Source: Alphaproteobacteria bacterium
GTDB taxonomy: Bacteria > Pseudomonadota > Alphaproteobacteria > Puniceispirillales > Marisalimonadaceae
Direction of reading: 5' to 3'
Assembly: GCA_016777645.1 (NCBI GenBank)
Contig: JADHRC010000044.1
Location: 1 to 10,981, forward strand
Length of the DNA stretch: 10,981 nt
Shown: one piece after another, positions 5,168 through 10,981 of the stretch
Numbering within the stretch: position 1 is the stretch's first letter
Layout of the letters: every line of letters begins with the position of its first letter
Notes under the pieces: model-generated
Seen by the model: the letters and a program-made list of their open reading frames with translations, nothing else
Told to the model about the DNA's origin: nothing
Databases searched by the model: none
Position numbers and translations under genes: made by a program

Positions 5168-8100
5168 ATGTCATTTTATACCGCTCTTACAGGTTTAAAC
5201 GGATCACAGGCCGATATTTCAGCTACATCAAACAACATAGCTAACGTTGCCACTACTGGTTACAAAAGAAGTAAGGCGGAATTTGGTGATATATTTGCGA
5301 CTTCACCATTACAAAACAGTTCATCTTCTATTGGTTCTGGTACTATTTTAAAAGGAATTAAGCAGCAATTTACACAAGGAAACGTATCATCGTCTCTAAA
5401 TGCATTGGATATGGCTATTTCAGGTCAAGGTTTTTTTGCATTGAAACCATCATTAACTACTAACCAAACTGTTTATACTAGAAATGGATCATTTTCTGTA
5501 AATAATGATAGATATGTTGTTGACTCAGCTGGTCAGTTTGTTCTTGCTCTTCCAGTTTCAGATGACGGATCTGTTCAAGGAGGAGAAATTTCTGATGCTC
5601 AACCTTTAAAATTAGAGCTTGAAGCTGGAGAGGCTAAAAAAACAGATAATCTTGAACTTGCAGTCAACTTGCCGGCTTCTTCTACAGTATTTGCATCTGC
5701 AGACGATTTTGATCCAGCAAATCCATCTACGTTTAATTCATCAACATCTGTAACTATTTTTGATAACCTTGGTAACCCTGTTATTGCTACTGCTTATTTT
5801 ATTAAAACTCAGGCTGCTCAGGGAAATGAAGCTACACATAAATATCAAACTAAATTTATTGTGGATGGAAGAGAAGTCCAGCCATCATTAACGGAGGCTA
5901 TATCACCAACTGGTCAAACGTTAGTGGTTGATAGATTTGGACAAATCATACCAATGAACGAAAAGCCACAAATTATTTCAGTTGCTCAAACACAGCCACT
6001 TTTTTATTTAGACGATTTATCAAATAAAACAGTTTCAAAGTCTGCAACAGTTACTTCAACTGTTCTTGAGGATGCTGCTTTTACAGCAACTGCTCCTTCA
6101 ATTACAGTTGTAACAGACCCTTTACAATACAATACAACTTATGAAGCTAACCCAACCTTAAACAAATCAACATATTGGGGAAAAGATTTTCTTACTATAA
6201 GGGTTGATGATACAACAGGTAGTGCGGGTTTTAAAAGTATAGATATAAGGCCCGGCACCTATACTGCAGCAAGTTTAGCTTCTGAAGTTCAAAGAGCTAT
6301 CAACTCGGGGCTTGGGGATGATGCTAAATTAGCAATTGATCCAGTTACAGATGGTAGTTTTTCTATACAATTCAACCAACTTGATAATAATGACGAAATT
6401 CAAACTCTAACAGCTATAAATGTAGATTTAATGCAGGATAGTTTTGTTACCGACAGACTGTTTTCTACAACTAGTGGAATAGAGAATGTTGCTTCACCGA
6501 ATTTTACTAGAGAAGAATTTCTGGCACATGCTCAATTAAGAATTAACAATGCATTAAACAGAGCCGCAGTTTCTGCAGATGGAAGTACTAATAACTCATC
6601 AACTTATGGTGTTAATTCCTCATTGTTTAACCGAGTTACTGGTAAATCATTGTCTGGTGCAATTAAAGAAACAGAAGTTTTAAGCTTTAATTATAAAAAA
6701 CCTTCTCTAGATTTAACTGATGAAAATAACGTTACTACTGAAGAAAAGTTCTTGCTTCACAGTTACTATAATGCCTCTCCAACATTAAAAGTTTTTGACA
6801 AAGCTTTAGACGTGACTGCTGTTGGTGGAAACACAATGGTTCAAGATACCAGTGGTACTCTAAAGATTTATATTAATGATGCAGACAATTCGATAAGTTC
6901 AACAAGTTTTCCAACTGAAGTTTATCTTGCTGGAGAGTTTGATACGTCTACTTCTACAGCTAATGATCAAAAATATAATGGTGCCAAATTTTCTGTTTCT
7001 AGCGCTGGCACTGATGCTAATGGAAACGAATTTCTTAATCTTAAATCTGATTCAACGAGTGCAATTAATATCACAGACACCAAAATAAAGGTTCTACATA
7101 CTGAATCAAAAGATGTGTCAGCATATTTTGAGGGTGGCACAGGTATATTTTCTGGTCAAACAGAACATTTTGGAAGTAATAGGATTGTTTTAAAAGAACT
7201 TAATAAACATTCTTATTTAAACAAAGACATAAAGCAGCCTAACACATTACTAAATGGAGCCATTGCCTCGGCTATTAGTCCTGCAACAGGCTCAGGAGTA
7301 ATTACAGTTGATACTACGTCTGGATTTCCTTCATCTGGTACTTTGTTAATTGGCTCCGAACAAATAACTTATACAGGTACTACCGCAACAACTTTTACTG
7401 GAATTACAAGAGGAGCTAATGGAACTACTGCTGCAGCAGCTCTTGACGATGCTAATGTAAAATCGGTTGAATTTTCTGAAGGTATAATGAGTGGTTTTAA
7501 AGATGTTTTAAGAAATACAACTTTATCTTCTGTGCCTTCAACCAGAGCAAATAACGCTCCAATAGAAGGAACCAACGTTGTTTATGAAAAAACAGGGGCC
7601 TCGACTTCTGGAACGACAGCTCTTGTTGTTGACGGTGGAACAAACGGAATTAGAGTTGGTGATATTGTTGTGGGAGCAGGAATCCCAGCTGTGACATACG
7701 TTAGTGCTGTAAATCATAATACATCAACTGTTACATTAAGTGCAGCAACTACGGCTAATTTAACTGGGGCTTCTACAACAGCAGCAGGAACTAAAGTTAC
7801 GTTTTTATCAAGCAACCACACTACTGGTACAGGAACAACTGGTCAAACAGGAATAGTAGTAGCTGATGCGACTAATATAGCTGTCGGTGATTTAGTTTAT
7901 GGGATAGGTATTGCTGGTGGCACAACGGTTGCTGCAGTTTCTGGAACTACAATTACTTTAAGTGCAAATACAATAGCTGATATATATGGTGGAGAATTAA
8001 ATTTTGTAGATGGTGATGGTTTAGGAGCACAAGTTTTAAATAATGGTGCAGTGGCTCTAGGTGCTACAACTATTGTTGTCGATGCCAATACAAATATATC

Positions 8101-10300
8101 AGTTGGAGACGTAGTAGAAGCAGAAGGAATTACTCCTGGTACGACTGTAACAAATGTTAATGGTACAACAATCACAATTAGTGCCGCTACAACTGCAGCT
8201 ATCGCAGATAACACTTCTATTACTTTCTTACCTGCTGATACTTACTCCCTTACAGTTGGATCAACTGCTGGTTTTACAGATGCTACAGCTGGTAATCCTG
8301 GTAAGTTTAAGTTAGGAAATGAAATTATTACTTATACAGGCAAAACAGCAACCACTTTGACTGGTATAAGTAGAGGTGCATATAATAGTGAAAGTAAATC
8401 CGTTATAGCATCCACTGAAATCAGCTTATTGGATAGTGTAGATAACCTAGGTTTATCGCAAAGAAGAACAGATGTGGCATCACAGTTGACATCTACAGGT
8501 ACCACTTTGACAGTAGACTCAACAGCAGATTTTGAAAGTAATGGTTTTTTAAGAATTGGTAATGAGTTAATTGCATACACAGGCAAAACAGCCACAAGTT
8601 TTACTGGCTTAACCAGAGGGGTAGGTGGAACAACTGCTGCCCAGCACGAAATTGATGCAGTTATAACCCAAGATATTTCCAATAGTGATGATTGGGTTGA
8701 TGAGAATGATCCAGCATTAAAAATTGCATATGACATTTCTGGTCAGAACTTTACTTTTCAAGGTATTCCTTCAAAAATAGGTACTTCCACTCCTAGTAAA
8801 ATGTTTTCGTTTTCTGCTTATGGTCCTGGTGAAGGCAATAATACAAACGCTTTAGGACTAAAAACCCAGAGTAACAAAGCTTCATCTAATATAGGTGGAG
8901 GAGCTGAATTAAAAGCGGAATCTGTCCTATTTACTGGAGATCAGATAGCTGCGGATACACAAAGAGCTTATGGTGTTGAGGTGTCATATAATAACTTAAC
9001 ACGAAGGTTTAGTATTGCCAGTGGATCCACTGGTGAAAACATTCCTTCAAATTCAGCCGTTGGAGTTGGCGATGCTGGTCAAGCATCATCTAATATTGAA
9101 ATTGGAAGATTAGCTATAGTTGATGGTGTAGCAACAGCTTCAACCGAAGGAACTGGTGGAACAAGTGCTTTATTAGGTATAAATGCGACTAATGGAATTA
9201 CAACAGTTACAGCTGATACTGCTGGAAAAGGTCTTAAATCATCACCAGCTGTTCTAAATGGTAAAACTTCAAACGAAGACTTGTCTGAAGATTTTTTCTT
9301 ATCTGATGCAGCTGAAGAAACAATATTTGTTGTTAACGTAAATGACATTACAGCAGCTATTCAGGTGCCTGAAGGGGTGTATAATGGAACTTCGTTAGCT
9401 ACTGCACTTCAATCAAGAATTAATCAAATGGAAGATCCATCTGGTAATACTGTCAACGGTGTAACAGTTTCATACGATACTATTAGTAATTCTTTCTCAT
9501 TTACTACAGGTACAACAGGACTAAATAGTAAAATATTTGTGTCTGGTAGCTCACGTATGGGATTAGATAATCTTGAATTGGTTACAGGTACAACGCCCTC
9601 ATATGTAAATATGGCCAATACAACAGCTACTTCTGCTACAGGACAGTCTCTTTATGTTAATGATGCTGGTACAACAACTACTCTAGCTCCTGATAATGCA
9701 TGGACACCTACTACTGATGGTACATTTGCGAAAGTTTTTTTAAGACCAGGTGAGCTGACATTTGACACACAAGGTAACTTAGTTAGTCCTATTCAAAAAG
9801 TAGGTTATAAAGGTGACTTTGCAGCAAATGCTGCCGCAGGTACAAATGCTCTTTCGATTGATTTAGACTTGAATTTCGATGGCTCAACACAATTTGCATC
9901 AGACTTTAATGTTAGATCTGTTTCACAAGATGGTCAAACTGTTGGTAAATTAGATGGATTGGATATTGCAGCTAACGGATTGGTAAGTGCTAACTATACG
10001 AATGGTCTGAATATAGCATTGGGTAGATTAGTCATGGTTAACTTTAATAACCAAAACGGATTGAAACAAATTGGTAATGCAACTTATGTTGAGACTTCAG
10101 TTTCAGGGGTAGCTTCTGTTGGAGAAGCTGGTGCAGATGGATATGGAACTATTCTCTCAGGTTCATTAGAAAGATCAAATGTGGATATTACAGAAGAGTT
10201 AGTTAACTTAATTACTGCTCAAAGAAATTTCCAAGCAAATGCAAAAACAATAGAAACGAACACAAGTTTAACACAAGCTATAATCCAAATTAGATCATAG
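5168..10300 (+). CDS. flgE: Giant FlgE hook protein (1710 aa) with repeat-rich insertion
   Basis: The start ATG follows AGGAGAG by 7 nt. Residues 1-30 (MSFYTALTGLNGSQADISAT, then SNNIANVATTGYKRS) are the FlgE N-terminal rod helix, and DMAISGQGFFAL at 81-92 is the conserved D1 strand. A D2-like stretch reaches VDRFGQIIPM at 254-263. The canonical protein resumes near 1528 (GELTFDTQGNL), with TQFASDFNVRSVSQDGQTVG and ISGLDI/LGRLVMVNF-type segments, and ends with LERSNVDITEELVNLITAQR (from ~1667) and FQANAKTIETNTSLTQAI. FlgE builds the universal joint between rod and filament and is exported by the flagellar type III system. Usual length is about 400-450 residues, so about 1250 extra residues (~275-1527) are inserted, rich in Thr, Ser, Ala, Gly and Asn. 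I see no cysteine anywhere. The insert holds repeat families A, B and C, listed separately. The frame is unbroken and spacing to flgD and flgF is normal, so it looks functional rather than an assembly accident. Confidence 0.95.
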   Translation: MSFYTALTGLNGSQADISATSNNIANVATTGYKRSKAEFGDIFATSPLQNSSSSIGSGTILKGIKQQFTQGNVSSSLNALDMAISGQGFFALKPSLTTNQTVYTRNGSFSVNNDRYVVDSAGQFVLALPVSDDGSVQGGEISDAQPLKLELEAGEAKKTDNLELAVNLPASSTVFASADDFDPANPSTFNSSTSVTIFDNLGNPVIATAYFIKTQAAQGNEATHKYQTKFIVDGREVQPSLTEAISPTGQTLVVDRFGQIIPMNEKPQIISVAQTQPLFYLDDLSNKTVSKSATVTSTVLEDAAFTATAPSITVVTDPLQYNTTYEANPTLNKSTYWGKDFLTIRVDDTTGSAGFKSIDIRPGTYTAASLASEVQRAINSGLGDDAKLAIDPVTDGSFSIQFNQLDNNDEIQTLTAINVDLMQDSFVTDRLFSTTSGIENVASPNFTREEFLAHAQLRINNALNRAAVSADGSTNNSSTYGVNSSLFNRVTGKSLSGAIKETEVLSFNYKKPSLDLTDENNVTTEEKFLLHSYYNASPTLKVFDKALDVTAVGGNTMVQDTSGTLKIYINDADNSISSTSFPTEVYLAGEFDTSTSTANDQKYNGAKFSVSSAGTDANGNEFLNLKSDSTSAINITDTKIKVLHTESKDVSAYFEGGTGIFSGQTEHFGSNRIVLKELNKHSYLNKDIKQPNTLLNGAIASAISPATGSGVITVDTTSGFPSSGTLLIGSEQITYTGTTATTFTGITRGANGTTAAAALDDANVKSVEFSEGIMSGFKDVLRNTTLSSVPSTRANNAPIEGTNVVYEKTGASTSGTTALVVDGGTNGIRVGDIVVGAGIPAVTYVSAVNHNTSTVTLSAATTANLTGASTTAAGTKVTFLSSNHTTGTGTTGQTGIVVADATNIAVGDLVYGIGIAGGTTVAAVSGTTITLSANTIADIYGGELNFVDGDGLGAQVLNNGAVALGATTIVVDANTNISVGDVVEAEGITPGTTVTNVNGTTITISAATTAAIADNTSITFLPADTYSLTVGSTAGFTDATAGNPGKFKLGNEIITYTGKTATTLTGISRGAYNSESKSVIASTEISLLDSVDNLGLSQRRTDVASQLTSTGTTLTVDSTADFESNGFLRIGNELIAYTGKTATSFTGLTRGVGGTTAAQHEIDAVITQDISNSDDWVDENDPALKIAYDISGQNFTFQGIPSKIGTSTPSKMFSFSAYGPGEGNNTNALGLKTQSNKASSNIGGGAELKAESVLFTGDQIAADTQRAYGVEVSYNNLTRRFSIASGSTGENIPSNSAVGVGDAGQASSNIEIGRLAIVDGVATASTEGTGGTSALLGINATNGITTVTADTAGKGLKSSPAVLNGKTSNEDLSEDFFLSDAAEETIFVVNVNDITAAIQVPEGVYNGTSLATALQSRINQMEDPSGNTVNGVTVSYDTISNSFSFTTGTTGLNSKIFVSGSSRMGLDNLELVTGTTPSYVNMANTTATSATGQSLYVNDAGTTTTLAPDNAWTPTTDGTFAKVFLRPGELTFDTQGNLVSPIQKVGYKGDFAANAAAGTNALSIDLDLNFDGSTQFASDFNVRSVSQDGQTVGKLDGLDIAANGLVSANYTNGLNIALGRLVMVNFNNQNGLKQIGNATYVETSVSGVASVGEAGADGYGTILSGSLERSNVDITEELVNLITAQRNFQANAKTIETNTSLTQAIIQIRS
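6188..6373 (+). repeat. Repeat C1 in FlgE: flagellin/hook 'IN'-like motif
   Basis: FlgE residues 341-402. The pattern is FLTIRVDD, then IDIRPGTYTAASLASEVQ, then RAIN, then DGSFSIQF. It resembles the flagellin/hook-associated motif 'F.I.VDG...I.L..G.YT...LA..LQ..IN....V.YD...N.F'. A second, recognisably related copy (C2) lies about 1050 residues downstream. Confidence 0.6.
7295..7459 (+). repeat. Repeat A1 in FlgE: phage tail-fibre-like module
   Basis: FlgE residues 710-764. It reads VDTTSGFPSSGTLLIGSEQI, TYTGTTATTFTGITRGANGT, TAAA. Copies A2 and A3 follow at residues 1026-1085 and 1110-1166. This wording (a small strand, 'GF/DF', 'I G.E.I.YTG', 'TFTG.TRG..GTTAA') is one I associate with phage tail and virion proteins; that link is recollection, not a search result. 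Confidence 0.75.
7616..8230 (+). repeat. Repeats B1-B3 in FlgE: three 'VGD-GI-T-V-TLSA' modules
   Basis: Three successive copies of about 55-64 residues: B1 7616-7807 (residues 817-880), B2 7847-8008 (894-947) and B3 8063-8230 (966-1021). Shared elements in order are IRVGDIVVGAGI / IAVGDLVYGIGI / ISVGDVVEAEGI, then P-AVTYVSAV / GGTTVAAV / PGTTVTNV, then STVTLSAATTA / GTTITLSANTIA / GTTITISAATTA, and a closing VTFL / LNFV / ITFL. They are separated by linkers of 13-18 residues. Similar 'V.G.GI..GT.V..V.GTT.TLS' units occur in phage virion and bacterial surface proteins. Confidence 0.85.
8243..8665 (+). repeat. Repeats A2 and A3 in FlgE
   Basis: A2 is 8243-8422 (residues 1026-1085) and A3 is 8495-8665 (1110-1166). 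They share LTV.ST..F, KLGNEIITYTGKTATT / RIGNELIAYTGKTATS, and LTGISRGAY / FTGLTRGVGGTTAAQH. At DNA level they share the exact 14-mer ACAGGCAAAACAGC at 8336-8349 and 8579-8592, 243 bp apart, suggesting fairly recent duplication or conversion compared with the more divergent A1. Confidence 0.8.
9326..9541 (+). repeat. Repeat C2 in FlgE: flagellin/hook 'IN'-like motif
   Basis: FlgE residues 1387-1458. It reads FVVNVNDITAAIQVPEGVYN, then GTSLATALQSRINQM, then VNGVTVSYDTISNSFSFTTG with TTGLNSKIFV. Relative to C1 it keeps 'I.V..G.Y...SLA...Q..IN' and adds a full 'V.V.YD...N.F...TGTTG..S.I' half. A related second half without the first (YGVEVSYNNLTRRFSIASGS) occurs from 8969 (residue 1268). Confidence 0.65.
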
Positions 10301-10327
10301 GTTTATTAAAATTTTAAAGGACTGAAT

Positions 10328-10981
10328 ATGGATCGAAGTATATATACAGCTCTTAATAGTATGAACATATTAAGAGATAATCAGGCAGTAACAGCACAAA
10401 ATTTAGCTAACTTAAGTGTAACTGGTTATCAAAAAGATGTTTCCATTAATTTTTCATCTGTATATCTAGATCGTGACAAAGGAATTGATCCTAGAGTGAT
10501 GGCTTTGCAAGAACCAGGAGGTTACGATAATACACCTGGGCCAATGCAACAGACCGGGGCCCCATTAGATCTTGCTGTGGATGGAAGTGGTTACTTTATT
10601 GTTAAACCTGCAAATGGAAAAGCAGCTATGTCTCGAAGAGGTGATTTTACTGTTTCAGCTGACGGAACTCTAAGGGACGGTACGGGCACACAACCCTTGA
10701 GTACTGAATTACAACCAATAACTATTCCCCCGCATAGAAGAATTACGGTTTCTGGAGATGGTATAATTAATATAGAACCTTTGAATGCTCCTATTGGGCA
10801 AATTGTAAGGGTTGCACAACTTGCCACCACCTTTGGTTCAGAGGTTCCTTTGGCCAAAACAATAGACGGTTTTGTAAGACCTATTGACGGTTCTATTCCT
10901 GAACCGGATAATAGAACACTTCTGTTAAGTGGCTTCCTGGAAGGATCTAATGTTAAATCAGTTGATGAATTAGTTTCTGGT
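10328..10981 (+). CDS. flgF: FlgF, proximal rod protein (3' end outside window)
   Basis: 218 codons are visible from the ATG at 10328, which has AAAGGA at 10316-10321. The gene runs off the right edge, with roughly 25-30 residues of a typical FlgF missing. FlgF forms the proximal rod together with FlgB and FlgC. The N-terminus MDRSIYTALNSMNILRDNQA with VTAQNLANLSVTGYQKDV is the FlgF form of the rod signature. DLAVDGSGYFIV at 81-92 is the conserved strand and MSRRGDFTVSADGTL at 101-115 the usual 'R.G.F..D..G.L' element. LSGFLEGSNVKSVDELVS at 200-217 is the entry to the C-terminal helix. It starts 27 bp after flgE in the same operon. flgG is expected next. Confidence 0.96.
   Translation, partial: MDRSIYTALNSMNILRDNQAVTAQNLANLSVTGYQKDVSINFSSVYLDRDKGIDPRVMALQEPGGYDNTPGPMQQTGAPLDLAVDGSGYFIVKPANGKAAMSRRGDFTVSADGTLRDGTGTQPLSTELQPITIPPHRRITVSGDGIINIEPLNAPIGQIVRVAQLATTFGSEVPLAKTIDGFVRPIDGSIPEPDNRTLLLSGFLEGSNVKSVDELVSG

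Noticed and set aside
7295..8665. Diversity-generating retroelement target, suggested by repeats in a surface-exposed protein
   Set aside because: No reverse transcriptase, template repeat or adenine-specific mismatch pattern is visible; the copies differ at many kinds of positions and lie mid-protein.
7295..8665. Remnant of an inserted prophage inside flgE
   Set aside because: Only in-frame repeat modules are present. There are no phage genes, integrase or attachment repeats, and the reading frame is intact.
7369..9618. Several minus-strand open frames of 64-134 codons inside flgE
   Set aside because: They are antisense shadows of a Thr/Ala/Gly-rich gene, lack ribosome sites and plausible protein composition, and overlap a confidently identified gene.

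Overview
This AT-rich window is a flagellar gene cluster, very probably from a marine-type gammaproteobacterium. Three things point there: a FlgT-like protein (T-ring/H-ring family, typical of polar-flagellated gammaproteobacteria), a textbook sigma-54 promoter in front of flgB, and the flgA-flgM-flgN grouping with a DUF2802-like membrane protein. No RNA gene, IS element, CRISPR array or prophage core gene is visible. The lineage cannot be named from sequence alone.

Layout. Block 1 (3-3041, + strand) is a tight series. It holds the C-terminal part of a flgT-like gene (cut by the window edge), a secreted FimV/LysM-like protein, flgA (P-ring chaperone, TTG start), flgM (anti-sigma-28), a short FlgN-like coiled-coil protein, and a membrane-anchored DUF2802-like protein. 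Block 2 (3038-3496, - strand) is one unrecognised 152-aa gene. It overlaps the end of block 1 tail to tail by 4 bp and is divergent from block 3. The 146-bp gap after it carries the sigma-54 promoter. Block 3 (3643 to the window end, + strand) is flgB-flgC-flgD-flgE-flgF, the rod, hook-cap and hook operon; flgF is cut by the right edge.

The outstanding feature is flgE. It encodes 1710 residues where most FlgE proteins have about 400-450. The N-terminal part (residues 1 to about 275) and the C-terminal part (about 1528-1710) are canonical hook protein. About 1250 residues are inserted between them. The insert contains two families of tandem-like repeats (A: 3 copies, B: 3 copies) whose wording recalls phage tail-fibre and virion proteins. 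Outside these lie copies of a flagellin/hook 'IN'-like motif. The reading frame is intact throughout, so this looks like a real giant hook protein that should give an unusually thick or decorated hook.

How the genes work together: FlgA and the FlgT-like and LysM-like proteins act in the periplasm on ring assembly and anchoring. FlgM holds sigma-28 until the hook is finished. FlgN would chaperone hook-filament junction proteins. FlgB, FlgC and FlgF build the rod, and FlgD caps the growing hook made of FlgE.
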